From Exilispira sp964581895 (lineage in GTDB: Bacteria > Spirochaetota > JAAYUW01), in assembly GCA_964581895.1 (NCBI GenBank), contig CAZOPR010000001.1, forward strand, positions 496,001 through 560,000: a DNA stretch of 64,000 nucleotides, in the 5' to 3' direction. Under the pieces are notes generated by a model, which was not told where the DNA came from, searched no databases, and saw only the letters and a program-made list of their open reading frames with translations. The position numbers and the translations under genes were made by a program. The first letter of the stretch is position 1, and every line of letters begins with the position of its first letter. Of this stretch, positions 18,178 to 27,526 are shown piece by piece.

Positions 18178-19674
18178 ATGAAAGTAACACTTCTTTCTGG
18201 CGGGAAAGGGAAAAGGCTATTCCCTTTAAGTAGGCAGTATTTCCCAAAACAATACATTCCTATTTTCGATGGGAAATCTTTACTTGAAAATACATTAAAA
18301 AGATTTAAAGCAGAAGATGACATTTATATTTTAACAAATAAGATTTCGCATAGTTTTTTACATTATTTTCATAAAAACTTAAATTTAACTTTTAAGACAA
18401 TTTATGAACCAATTTCTAAAAACACAGCTGCTTCAATTGAATACGCACTTCAATTTTTTGAAGATGAAGAGATTATCGGTGTATTCCCTGTAGATCATTT
18501 AATAAAAGATACTATTTCATTTCAAATTTGCATTAATAATGCATTAAAATTTGTTGATGATTCAATAGTTTTGATAGGAATAGAACCTAAAAGTATCGAG
18601 ACAAGATTTGGTTATATTGAATATAATGGCAATGATGTAATTTCCTTTAAGGAAAAACCAAATTTTGAACTTGCTAAAAAATATTTTGAATCAAAAAGAT
18701 TTTTATATAATAGCGGAATATTTATTTTTAAGAAAAAGATAATGCAGCAAGAAATTCAAAGATTTGCCAAAGAGATTTATGATGTTGGCGAGGAAATTGG
18801 CAAAAAAATTAAAATAAAAAATATTAAAGTTGAAGATTTTTTTAACCCTGATTTTGAAATAGAAAAGATATTTGAAAAATTTCCTTCTATTTCTATAGAC
18901 TATGCAGTGATTGAAAAAACAGATAGACTAAAAGTGATAAAAGGTGAGTTTGATTGGGATGATTTAGGAAATATTGATTCTTTAACCAATAAAATGCCTT
19001 CAATTTTTTCCAATGATTTTGGAATACCAGTTAAAATGAAAGAATCCTACTTTTTTGAATACTATGAAGATGAAAAAAAGGAGGATGAAAATAACGAAAT
19101 TGAAAATAAACTAAATAAAAACAGAATAAATGAATTAATTGACAACAAAGTAAATAAAAATAAAATCATAGGTTTAAGTGAAAAAGCTTATGGAATAATC
19201 GGTTTTAATGATTGCAAAGTAATAGATACTGAAGATGCTTTATTGATAGTTAAAAATGGAAAATCAAATTATGTTGAAAATTTTTATAACTGGGTAGAAA
19301 AAGATGACAAAAGAAAAGATATTACCAAATTTCATAAAACAGTGCTGAAACCTTGGGGATACTATAAAAATTTGTATGAAAAGGAAAATAAATATAAGAT
19401 TAAAGTCATAAAGATAGAAAAAGGAGAACAGATTTCTCTTCAAACACATCAACATAGAGAAGAATACTGGACAATAATCGAAGGTAAAGGAGAAATAATA
19501 ATCGAAGATAATAAATTTAATGCAGAAAAAGGTGGTCAATTTTTTATTCCAAAAAATGCAAAACATCAGGCAATTGCTTCAAAAGATTTTGATCTTGTTT
19601 TCGCAGAAGTTCAGATTGGAGAAATCCTATCTGAAGATGATATAGTAAGAATTGAAGATAAATATAAAAGATAA
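18178..19674 (+). CDS. manC: Mannose-1-phosphate guanylyltransferase / mannose-6-phosphate isomerase-type fusion
   Basis: Protein of 498 residues. The N-terminal nucleotidyltransferase (about 1-280) has LLSGGKGKRLFPLSR, FPKQYIPIF, GVFPVDHLI, ETRFGYIEYN, FKEKPN, LYNSGIFIFK and GEFDWDDLGN. The C-terminal cupin (about 375-490) has KPWGYYKNLY, ISLQTHQHREEYWTIIEG and FFIPKNAKHQA with the metal-binding His residues. It makes GDP-mannose for polysaccharide synthesis. Between the domains (about 300-325) lies a Lys/Asn/Glu low-complexity insert not usual for the family. AAGGA ribosome site. Confidence 0.92.
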   Translation: MKVTLLSGGKGKRLFPLSRQYFPKQYIPIFDGKSLLENTLKRFKAEDDIYILTNKISHSFLHYFHKNLNLTFKTIYEPISKNTAASIEYALQFFEDEEIIGVFPVDHLIKDTISFQICINNALKFVDDSIVLIGIEPKSIETRFGYIEYNGNDVISFKEKPNFELAKKYFESKRFLYNSGIFIFKKKIMQQEIQRFAKEIYDVGEEIGKKIKIKNIKVEDFFNPDFEIEKIFEKFPSISIDYAVIEKTDRLKVIKGEFDWDDLGNIDSLTNKMPSIFSNDFGIPVKMKESYFFEYYEDEKKEDENNEIENKLNKNRINELIDNKVNKNKIIGLSEKAYGIIGFNDCKVIDTEDALLIVKNGKSNYVENFYNWVEKDDKRKDITKFHKTVLKPWGYYKNLYEKENKYKIKVIKIEKGEQISLQTHQHREEYWTIIEGKGEIIIEDNKFNAEKGGQFFIPKNAKHQAIASKDFDLVFAEVQIGEILSEDDIVRIEDKYKR

Positions 19675-19683
19675 AATTTCAGA

Positions 19684-20424
19684 TCATTTATGTAAGACCA
19701 ATATTCCCATCCTTTCTGTATCTTCTGAAAAATCAGAAGGGGAAAAAAAGTTCTTAAAAAGAGAATTATAGTATTTATCTACATTTGTCTTTTCATTTGC
19801 AACCCAGTCTATCCCCCAATAAAAATTATTAGAAGGTTTAATCTCTTTAATCTTTATAGAAAGGAAGATATAGTAATCAAGATAAAAAGAAAAGCCTATA
19901 GGAAAGTAACCTTTTTTAATCAATTCATTAATATTTGGTGCTATCTGGTTTTCTTCACTTTTATGAAAATGTGAAATGACATAAGATTCCAATTTATACT
20001 TTTCTGCTGGTTCAACTGCAAAAATAAAAAAATCATCTGCATAATATGAAATAGCTATAGGAAAAAACTTACTCTGTAATTTTTGTGGAAGAATTTTATT
20101 TAAGCCTTCTTCTGAATCAGGTATAGTAAGTATAATAAAATCTTTAATAGTAAATTTAATGGGTATCTCAAGTTTATTTACTATGCTTTTATTTAGCCAG
20201 ATCATAGAAAAGTCTAGACCATCAAAATTAAATCCAGCGGGATACCAGCCATTTTTTATTCTTGATAAAATGGAACCTTCTGTTTTTGGGTTGTATGGAT
20301 CATAATAATCTTTTATCCATAATTTTTCTAATCCAAAGATGTTTAAGTTGAAAAAAATAAATAAAATAATCAAAGAAAAAAAACAAAATAGATTGATCTT
20401 TTGATTTATTTTTTTGATTTTCAT
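19684..20424 (-). CDS. Exported protein with three imperfect repeats
   Basis: Protein of 246 residues, not recognised as a named family. Residues 12-30 are strongly hydrophobic, read as a signal peptide or anchor. Three related segments start at about residues 59, 119 and 172 (GWYPAGFNF, KFFPIAISY, GYFPIGFSF), each followed within about ten residues by an acidic-aromatic pair. They look like three units of 53-60 residues, probably a repeated beta unit. It converges on manC with only nine bases between the stops. AAAAGGA site before the ATG. Likely surface or periplasmic; role unknown. Confidence 0.65.
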   Translation of the reverse strand: MKIKKINQKINLFCFFSLIILFIFFNLNIFGLEKLWIKDYYDPYNPKTEGSILSRIKNGWYPAGFNFDGLDFSMIWLNKSIVNKLEIPIKFTIKDFIILTIPDSEEGLNKILPQKLQSKFFPIAISYYADDFFIFAVEPAEKYKLESYVISHFHKSEENQIAPNINELIKKGYFPIGFSFYLDYYIFLSIKIKEIKPSNNFYWGIDWVANEKTNVDKYYNSLFKNFFSPSDFSEDTERMGILVLHK

Positions 20425-20617
20425 TAAAAATATTCCTTTTTCTATTTTTCGGATTAAAGAATAATAATTAAATTAATCTCCTTTTGATCATTAAATAGCT
20501 AGTTTTTAATATTATTTAATTAAAGCTTGATAGTTAAATTAATATCATTTTTAATTTCAGCAAATACGAAAATAAATAAAATATAAATTTTTAAAAATAA
20601 TTTGTTAGGAGTTATTT

Positions 20618-21481
20618 GTGAAAACAAAATCAAAAATAATAATTATTTTTGTCTTTATTCTAATAGCTGTTATAGCTTTTTTTTATCTTTTTAAACCAAT
20701 ATTGATTTTGCAAGCTGGTGAAGCAGGGGTTGTGTTTAATAGAATTATTGGTGTTGAAAAAAGAATACTTAAAACAGGCATGAATTTTCTGGTCCCTTTT
20801 TTAGAAAAACCATATATATACAAGACTCAAATTCAATCCTATACCGCAGAAGGGGATGAAACAGAAAAGACAACCAATCAAGAAAAATCTATCGAGGCAC
20901 TGACTAAGGATGGTCAAAAGGTCAAAGTCGATATTTCTATTTTATATAAAATAGATGAAATCAATTTATGGAAATTGCATAATGATATTGGTCCAGATTA
21001 TTTAGAAAAAATAATCATACCTTATTTAAGAACTGAAGTAAGAAATGTCCTTGCAATGTATAGTGCAATAACTATTTATTCTTCACAGGAAAATGCTGAA
21101 GCTGGAAGAATAGATATTCAAAATAAAATGCTTGAAAGGCTAAAAGACTCTTTAAAAAACTACTATATTGTTATAGATTCTGTATTATTAAGAAAAATTT
21201 CTTTTTCTGATAATTTTGTCGAAGCAATAGAGAAAAAGCAAATAGAACAGCAGAAAGCCGAAGCTTTATTGATAGCAACCGAAGCTCAGAAAAAAGCAAC
21301 TATAATAACAGCTTCAGCAAATGCAGAAGCTTTAACAATAGTTGGCCAAGTAATTTCCCAATATCCGCAGGTGATAAATTATCTTTACATCGAAAAAATT
21401 GCACCAACTGTTCAAACCATTATAACAAATCAACCTACCTTTTTAAGCATCCCAAAAAACACTGCAAATGTTATACAGTAA
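20618..21481 (+). CDS. SPFH/prohibitin-family membrane protein
   Basis: Protein of 287 residues with an N-terminal membrane anchor (about 7-26) and a Band 7/SPFH domain (about 30-230): AGEAGVVFNRIIGVE, LKTGMNFLVPF, LTKDGQKVKVDISILYKID and LRTEVRNVLAMYSA. A charged helical region with alternating Ala, Glu and Lys follows (about 205-245). Prohibitin-like proteins form large rings or scaffolds at the membrane and often regulate the FtsH protease. The start is GTG with a TTAGGAG site. It is a single gene, convergent with the small gene at 21490-21810. Confidence 0.88.
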   Translation: MKTKSKIIIIFVFILIAVIAFFYLFKPILILQAGEAGVVFNRIIGVEKRILKTGMNFLVPFLEKPYIYKTQIQSYTAEGDETEKTTNQEKSIEALTKDGQKVKVDISILYKIDEINLWKLHNDIGPDYLEKIIIPYLRTEVRNVLAMYSAITIYSSQENAEAGRIDIQNKMLERLKDSLKNYYIVIDSVLLRKISFSDNFVEAIEKKQIEQQKAEALLIATEAQKKATIITASANAEALTIVGQVISQYPQVINYLYIEKIAPTVQTIITNQPTFLSIPKNTANVIQ

Positions 21482-21489
21482 TTTTTAGA

Positions 21490-21810
21490 TTAAAGTTGAT
21501 TTCTTGCTTTTAATCTTGCTATAAATTGATTTTTCTCTTCTTCTAAAGCAAGTTTTATCTTATCTTTTAATGCCTTTTCTTCATAAATTCCAAATGCTCT
21601 TGCTGACCAGATATTTAAGATTTCAAGTTCTGTAAGATTAAAATTGCATACTATATAATCCTTATTAGAGTCAGGATCTATTTTAATTTTATCAAGTATC
21701 GATTGCTCTTCACCTATAGTAAAATCCCCATCGCCAAAATGCCCAACTGTTTCTTGTTCAAACCACTTTTTAATCAACCTGGCTTCAAGTTGAGTAATTT
21801 TTAATTCCAT
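21490..21810 (-). CDS. Small conserved-looking soluble protein, function unknown
   Basis: Protein of 106 residues with no membrane segment and no recognised domain. It is acidic and helical, with a GHFGDGDFTIGEEQSILDKI segment near residue 23-43 and a charged C-terminal helix ending in Arg/Lys. A GAGGA site nine bases before the ATG and coding-like codon use support a real gene. It lies tail to tail with the SPFH gene and head to head with aconitase. Confidence 0.65.
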   Translation of the reverse strand: MELKITQLEARLIKKWFEQETVGHFGDGDFTIGEEQSILDKIKIDPDSNKDYIVCNFNLTELEILNIWSARAFGIYEEKALKDKIKLALEEEKNQFIARLKARNQL

Positions 21811-21877
21811 AACTACTTTTCCTCAAAATCAATAAAATTATATAATTATTATTTTAAATTTCAATAATATTATAAAG

Positions 21878-21906
21878 TTGACAAATTTCCTATTTATGAA
21901 TTTATA
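21878..21906 (+). promoter_or_regulatory. Promoter for the aconitase gene
   Basis: Perfect TTGACA at 21878-21883. The -10 is either TTTATA at 21901 (17-base spacer) or TATAAA at 21903 (19). The gene starts at 21934 with a strong AGGGGGA site. Confidence 0.45.
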
Positions 21907-21933
21907 AAATATCGATGGATATTAGGGGGAAAA

Positions 21934-23853
21934 ATGGGTGAATCTTTGGCAAGAAAGATATTGAAAGCTCATCTTGTTGAAGGAGAACTTGTTAAAGGGA
22001 AAGAGATTGCCATCAAAATCGATCAAACACTGACCCAGGATGCTACAGGAACTATGGCATATCTTCAGTTTGAATCTATAGGTATAGATAAAATCCGAAC
22101 AGAGTTATCTGTTTCTTATATTGATCATAATACACTACAGACTGATTTTATGAATGCAGATGATCACCAATATTTGATGTCTGTAGCAAAAAAATATGGT
22201 ATTCACTTTTCAAGACCTGGAAATGGTATCTGCCATCAGGTTCACCTTGAAAGATTTGCTAAACCAGGGAAAACACTTTTGGGTTCAGATTCTCATACAC
22301 CAACTGCTGGCGGAATGGGAATGATTGCCATTGGCGCAGGCGGTCTTGATGTCGCAGTAGCAATGGCTGGCGGAGCCTTTTACCTTGAAATGCCTGCAAT
22401 TGTCAAGGTTAAACTTACTGGAAAACTTCAACCTTTTGTTAGTGCTAAAGATATAATTCTTGAACTTTTAAGAAGATTAACTGTAAAGGGTGGAGTAAAT
22501 AAAATTTTTGAATATACAGGTGATGGATTAAAAACACTTACTGTTCCAGAAAGAGCTACCATTACAAACATGGGTGCAGAACTTGGAGCTACATGTTCAA
22601 TCTTCCCATCTGATGAAGTCACAAAACAGTTCTTAATAGCACAAGGCAGAGAAAAAGATTTTGCAGAAATGCTTGCTGATTCCGATGCAACTTACGATGA
22701 AGAGGTTGAAATAGATTTGTCAACTCTTGAACCTATGGTTGCAAAACCACATATGCCAGATCAGGTAGTTAAAATTAGCGAAATTGAAGGCTTACCAATA
22801 GATCAGGTTGCAATTGGTTCATGTACCAACTCATCATTAAAAGATATTTTAGCAGTCGCATCTATAGTTGATGGAAAAACTGTTGCTGAAAATGTTGAAG
22901 CAGCATTAGCTCCAGGATCTAAAAATGTTATTCTTGATGCAATTAAACTTGGAGCTTTAGAAAAAATATCAAATGCTGGGTTTAGACTTTTAGAATCAGC
23001 ATGTGGTCCATGTATAGGTATGGGTTTCGCTCCAAATTCTAAGGGTAGAACATTAAGAACTTTCAATAGAAATTTCAAAGGAAGATCTGGAACAGAAGAT
23101 GCTGAAGTTTATCTTGTTTCACCAGAAGTCGCTGCATATTCTGCTATTATGGGTAAAATTTCAGATCCAAGAAAAGTTAGGGATGTAAAATTCTATAGTC
23201 TACCTGAAAAATATACTGTCACAGAAAATTTAATAATAAAGCCACTTTCAGATGAAGAAAGAAAAAATATTGAAATTATCCGTGGACCAAATATTAAACC
23301 ATGTCCTTCAAATACAGCTTTACCAGATTCAATAAAAGCAAAAGTATTACTCAAAACAGGAGATAATATAACAACAGATGATATTATGCCTGCTGGTGCT
23401 AAGATTTTACCATTAAGATCAAATGTACCAGAAATCTCCAAATATGTTTTTGAACGAGTCGATCCAGACTTTTATAAAAGAGCAAAAGAAGAGGGGATTG
23501 GTTTTATTGTTGGTGGAGATAACTATGGACAGGGGTCTTCAAGAGAACATGCCGCTTTAGCCCCAATGTATCTTGGTATCAAAGCAGTTATTGCAAAGAA
23601 ATTTGCAAGAATTCATAAGGCTAACTTAATCAATTTTGGTATCATCCCTTTAATCTTCGATAATCCATCTGATTATGATACAATATCTTTAGGCGATGAA
23701 CTTGAGATGAGTAATATCAAAAAAGAACTTGATACTGGTTATATTACAGCAGTAAATAAGACAAAAAATCTTACATATAAGTTAAAAGTTGATACTTCTG
23801 GAAGATTTATCAATATCTTAAAAGCAGGTGGCTTATTGAATTATGTTAGATAA
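21934..23853 (+). CDS. acnA: Aconitate hydratase, short (Aquifex-type) form
   Basis: Protein of 639 residues, matching the short monomeric aconitase class rather than the roughly 890-residue AcnA/AcnB. Visible motifs: QDATGTMAYLQFE, LGSDSHTPTAGGMGMI, GSCTNSS (first cluster Cys), ACGPCIGMG (the other two Fe-S ligands) and GDNYGQGSSREHAALAP in the swivelling domain. It interconverts citrate and isocitrate. The family is close to homoaconitase/LeuC, but the single-chain fusion of both domains and the order favour aconitase. No other TCA-cycle gene is adjacent. Symbol assigned by function only. Confidence 0.9.
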   Translation: MGESLARKILKAHLVEGELVKGKEIAIKIDQTLTQDATGTMAYLQFESIGIDKIRTELSVSYIDHNTLQTDFMNADDHQYLMSVAKKYGIHFSRPGNGICHQVHLERFAKPGKTLLGSDSHTPTAGGMGMIAIGAGGLDVAVAMAGGAFYLEMPAIVKVKLTGKLQPFVSAKDIILELLRRLTVKGGVNKIFEYTGDGLKTLTVPERATITNMGAELGATCSIFPSDEVTKQFLIAQGREKDFAEMLADSDATYDEEVEIDLSTLEPMVAKPHMPDQVVKISEIEGLPIDQVAIGSCTNSSLKDILAVASIVDGKTVAENVEAALAPGSKNVILDAIKLGALEKISNAGFRLLESACGPCIGMGFAPNSKGRTLRTFNRNFKGRSGTEDAEVYLVSPEVAAYSAIMGKISDPRKVRDVKFYSLPEKYTVTENLIIKPLSDEERKNIEIIRGPNIKPCPSNTALPDSIKAKVLLKTGDNITTDDIMPAGAKILPLRSNVPEISKYVFERVDPDFYKRAKEEGIGFIVGGDNYGQGSSREHAALAPMYLGIKAVIAKKFARIHKANLINFGIIPLIFDNPSDYDTISLGDELEMSNIKKELDTGYITAVNKTKNLTYKLKVDTSGRFINILKAGGLLNYVR

Positions 23854-23893
23854 AAGTATTTTATAATAGTTTTACAATATAACTATTTTATAA

Positions 23894-23936
23894 GATAAGT
23901 ATTTTAAGATAAGTATTTTACAGGATAAGTATTTTA
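23894..23936. repeat. Three short direct repeats after aconitase
   Basis: GATAAGTATTTTA occurs exactly at 23894, 23908 and 23924, with degenerate copies on both sides. It lies in the 250-base AT-rich gap between two convergent genes. No gene is seen in this gap. Confidence 0.7.
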
Positions 23937-24103
23937 TAAGATAACAAGTATTACTAAAACTTTTGGTCATTCCCAAAAAATAAATTATTTATAGTTTTTC
24001 TAAACTTGATTTTATTAAAACTTTATTTTGCAAATTTTTTATAGTTTTTATATAATCCTTTTTTTAAATTTAATTTTTGAATTTAATTTTTTTATTTAAT
24101 CTT

Positions 24104-25330
24104 TTATAAAAATAGGCTTTTTATCCTATTTTCAAATTCATCAATTTTATTTAAAGGAATAGATGAGATTGCGACTCTTATTGAATCAGGTTGAGGAATG
24201 AAAAATATCCCATTTTGTTTTAATAGTTCATGTAACTTTTTTATTTCAAAATTTTTGTGAAAAAATGATATGAAAAATCCTTCATCGTATCTATAATTAT
24301 TGAAACCATAATTTGTGAGAATATTAATAAATTTTTTAGATCTAACGCCTAAAGTATTAATAACATAATCCCAGTATTTTTTTAATTGAAAGACTAAATT
24401 CTGGTTTTCAAATTTTTCAATTATTCTGTATCCAAGATTATTTATAGAACCTGTCGAAGCTCTTGCAGAAAAAGCCATTTTTTCGATAAAAATCTCTTTA
24501 TCAAAATTATCTTTTGAATAAAGACAGATAGCACCTGTTCTAAAGCCATATAAAGAAAGTGTTTTGGAAGAAGAAAAATTGAAGAAAAATGGTAAATCTG
24601 AAAAAATTTCAAATAGATCATTTATTTCTAATTTTGAATAATGAATATAGACAAGGTCAAAAAATATTAAAACCTTTTTCCCTATAGAATTTATTTTCAA
24701 TATTGAATTTTTTATATTTTTTAATTCAGATAAAGTTGGAGTATATCCTGTTGGATTTTGACATGGAATATTTAATAAAATTATTATTTTTTCTTTATTT
24801 GTTTTATTTATTGATTGAAAAAACAACTCTTCATCAATATTAAAATAAGGCTTGGCAAGAATATTTATAGGTTGAATTGTATAGCCAAGCTCTCCTAAAA
24901 TGTTCTGGTATGGACCCCAATAGGGGTTTAACGCAAAAATGGAAGTTTCATTATCAATAAAATTATGGGCAAAATGATGAATTGCATTTAATCCACCAGC
25001 GCAAGGAAAACAGTAAATACTTTTTTTATATTCTTCTTTCAATCCTAAAAGATTAAAGATTGCATTTGAAAAATCAGGTGTCGGATATAGATATCCGTAA
25101 GTCGAAATATCCTGTAATAAAAAGGAGTTATAGATATCTCTTATCGGTTCAAAAACAAAAGGTTTTTCATCTTCATCGTAAAACATCCCGATTGTACCAT
25201 TTATAATTTTGCTATCAGGGTTTTTACTTTTGTATTGACTTACTTCAAATGATATAGAGGTAATTTGATCAAATGATACTTTGTCTTTTGCTGTTTTTGT
25301 TAAAAAATTTTCAATCATTTTTATTTTCAC
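24104..25330 (-). CDS. PLP-dependent aminotransferase, class I/II
   Basis: Protein of about 408 residues. Fold-type I features include NPYWGPYQNIL, the cofactor-contact stretch LLNIPCQNPTGYTPT, FFDLVYIHYSK (Asp and Tyr contacting the cofactor) and FSSSKTLSLYGFRTGAI with the Schiff-base Lys. The C-terminal part has RVAISSIPLNKI with the substrate-carboxylate Arg. The resemblance is to aromatic/aspartate aminotransferases; substrate unknown. The start is uncertain: GTG at 25330 or ATG at 25318, and neither has a clear ribosome site. Confidence 0.82.
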   Translation of the reverse strand: MKIKMIENFLTKTAKDKVSFDQITSISFEVSQYKSKNPDSKIINGTIGMFYDEDEKPFVFEPIRDIYNSFLLQDISTYGYLYPTPDFSNAIFNLLGLKEEYKKSIYCFPCAGGLNAIHHFAHNFIDNETSIFALNPYWGPYQNILGELGYTIQPINILAKPYFNIDEELFFQSINKTNKEKIIILLNIPCQNPTGYTPTLSELKNIKNSILKINSIGKKVLIFFDLVYIHYSKLEINDLFEIFSDLPFFFNFSSSKTLSLYGFRTGAICLYSKDNFDKEIFIEKMAFSARASTGSINNLGYRIIEKFENQNLVFQLKKYWDYVINTLGVRSKKFINILTNYGFNNYRYDEGFFISFFHKNFEIKKLHELLKQNGIFFIPQPDSIRVAISSIPLNKIDEFENRIKSLFL

Positions 25331-25443
25331 TTATTTTTATTTTAGCTTAATATTATTTTAATTTTTTTATTTTTAATATTTTTCAATTTAAGCAATAATA
25401 AAATCAAAAATATTTGCTTTTACCATGGAATTGATTTTCAATA

Positions 25444-26190
25444 TTATTTATTTTCAACAGATACTATCTGACCTGCGGCATCATAAGTTATAATCTGAAT
25501 TAATTTGCCAGTATCATCATATTTGTAAACTATTCTTTGATATAACCTGTTGTTAACGAAAATTCTTTTTTCTGTAAGTAAATTTTTATCATTGAAAAAT
25601 GAAATTTCATAAATATTTTGAGGATCTTGTTTTATCTCTATTCTCATTATTACTTTATCATTAAAAAGGTTTTCTATGATTGTTTGACCATCTTTATATG
25701 TAAATCTTGCATCACCTATTTTTACTGGTTTTTCAAGATTTGGAGAGACTTTATATAAAATATAAGAAGTGATTAAACCATCATTTACAACTATCTCATA
25801 CATCGCATAAGGTACCAAAACAGGCTGTGTAGACATTAGTTGTGTTTCTAATTTTTTAAGAGTTATTGTAGCATGATTATCATCAAAAAAAGCTACTTCT
25901 CCAACAAAATTAACGCTGCCATTTACAATATATTCGAATTTTAATACTCTTCCCTTAAAATCGTAAGTTACAGTATAATAAAAGTTAAAAGATTTTAAGT
26001 TTTCGTTTGGAATTTCATTGTAAAACTGAAAAAGGGTATATTTATTCCAAACCTCAAAATACTTTATTTTTAAGTTTTGTGATTTTAAATTATAAGAATA
26101 TGATACTAATAAAATTATTAAAAGTAAAAGACTAACATTTATAAGAACATTTTTGCCATTTTTTTTTGCCATTTTTATTAGCAAATCCAT
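25444..26190 (-). CDS. Membrane-anchored or exported protein, function unknown
   Basis: Protein of 248 residues. One hydrophobic segment (about 16-33) precedes a beta-rich region with repeated short patterns such as YTVTYDFKGRVLKFEY and YKYDDTGKLIQIITYDAAGQ, which resemble YD-type or 'antitoxin component' beta repeats. No lipobox Cys. It probably faces the periplasm. It lies upstream of the aminotransferase on the same strand but 113 bases away, so co-transcription is possible, not shown. Confidence 0.6.
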   Translation of the reverse strand: MDLLIKMAKKNGKNVLINVSLLLLIILLVSYSYNLKSQNLKIKYFEVWNKYTLFQFYNEIPNENLKSFNFYYTVTYDFKGRVLKFEYIVNGSVNFVGEVAFFDDNHATITLKKLETQLMSTQPVLVPYAMYEIVVNDGLITSYILYKVSPNLEKPVKIGDARFTYKDGQTIIENLFNDKVIMRIEIKQDPQNIYEISFFNDKNLLTEKRIFVNNRLYQRIVYKYDDTGKLIQIITYDAAGQIVSVENK

Positions 26191-26361
26191 TTTCTTTTTT
26201 TTACTTAAATCATTTCGGTTATTTTAATCTTTTTGTTATTTTCATTTTATAAATAATAAAACATTTTTTTTTGTAATCAAAATATTGACTATTATTTAAT
26301 AATTGCAAATATTTTTTTTTGTTATACCTTGCTAAAAATAGTTTATTAGGATTTTGAAAAG

Positions 26362-27408
26362 ATGCTTGAAAATTTAAAATCAAAGATTAGTCAAATTGAA
26401 AATTCTTTTAACTTAATATTAAATGAAATCAACTCAAAAGAAATGATTAATAAAGCTAAAGTTCAATTTTTAGGTAAAAAAGGTGAAATTGCTGAACTTT
26501 ATAAAATTTTGAAAGATTTATCGATAGAAGAAAAAAAGATTGCTGGTCAATTGATTCAGTCATTAGAAAGAAATATTGAAGAAAAGATAGTAAAAATAGA
26601 AGATCAACTTAACAATAAGGAATTCGAAAAAATATTACAAAATGAATGGATAGATGTTACTTTACCATCAGAGTTTTTCAAGAATAGGCCCTTATTTACA
26701 GGACATTTAAGCCCTATTTCATCTTTTATTCATAAAATTCAGGATATTTTTTTATCTTTAGGATTTACCATAGCAGATGGTCCTCAACTTGAAAATGAAT
26801 ATTATAACTTTACAGCACTTAATATTCCTGAAAACCATCCTGCAAGAGATCTTCAGGATACATTCTGGATGACAAATGGTCTTTTACTCAGGACTCATAC
26901 CTCTCCGATTGAAGTCAGGATGATGCAAAAATTATCTGCTCCATTAAAATTGATAGCACCTGGAAGAGTTTTTAGAAATGAAGCCACTGATGCCTCTCAT
27001 GAAAATACATTTTACCAGATTGAAGGATTGATGATCGATAAGGATATTTCAGTCTCTAATCTCACCTATTTTACCAAAATAATGTTATCAGAACTTTTTG
27101 AAACAGATGTTAAAGTAAGACTAAGACCAGGTTATTTCCCTTTTGTTGAACCTGGTTTTGAACTTGATTTTGAATGTCTTATCTGTCATGGTAAAGGCTG
27201 CCCTGTTTGTAAACATGTTGGTTGGGTTGAACTTGTAGGTTGTGGTTTAAGTCATCCTGAAGTTTTGAAAGAGGGCGGTATTGACCCTGAAAAATGGTCT
27301 GCTTTTGCATTTGGACTTGGATTAAATAGACTTGTCATGATGAAATATGCCGTCGATGATATTAGATGGTTTGAATCTGGAGATTTAAGATTTTTATACC
27401 AATTTTAA
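26362..27408 (+). CDS. pheS: Phenylalanine-tRNA ligase alpha subunit
   Basis: Protein of 348 residues. An N-terminal coiled coil for tRNA binding (about 1-90) precedes the class II core: motif 2 with LLRTHTSPIEVRMM and PGRVFRNEATDASHENTFYQIEGLMID, and motif 3 GLGLNRLVMMKYAVDDIR. A Cys-rich stretch (CLICHGKGCPVCKHVGW) matches the normal PheS loop. It charges tRNA-Phe as an alpha2-beta2 complex with PheT downstream. The gap to pheT (119 bases) holds a 14-bp palindrome. Confidence 0.97.
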   Translation: MLENLKSKISQIENSFNLILNEINSKEMINKAKVQFLGKKGEIAELYKILKDLSIEEKKIAGQLIQSLERNIEEKIVKIEDQLNNKEFEKILQNEWIDVTLPSEFFKNRPLFTGHLSPISSFIHKIQDIFLSLGFTIADGPQLENEYYNFTALNIPENHPARDLQDTFWMTNGLLLRTHTSPIEVRMMQKLSAPLKLIAPGRVFRNEATDASHENTFYQIEGLMIDKDISVSNLTYFTKIMLSELFETDVKVRLRPGYFPFVEPGFELDFECLICHGKGCPVCKHVGWVELVGCGLSHPEVLKEGGIDPEKWSAFAFGLGLNRLVMMKYAVDDIRWFESGDLRFLYQF

Positions 27409-27437
27409 AAATTATGATATTTATGAAAATTATATAA

Positions 27438-27451
27438 ATACAGTACTGTAT
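27438..27451. promoter_or_regulatory. 14-bp perfect palindrome between pheS and pheT
   Basis: ATACAGTACTGTAT is a perfect dyad with higher GC than its surroundings. It is suited to a dimeric DNA-binding protein or to a short RNA hairpin. No regulator is identified. Confidence 0.35.
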
Positions 27452-27526
27452 GAAAAATTAAAATAATAAAAAAATAAAAAAAAGTAAAAAATTAACTAAA
27501 AATCAATTAAAAATTAAGGGAAGATT

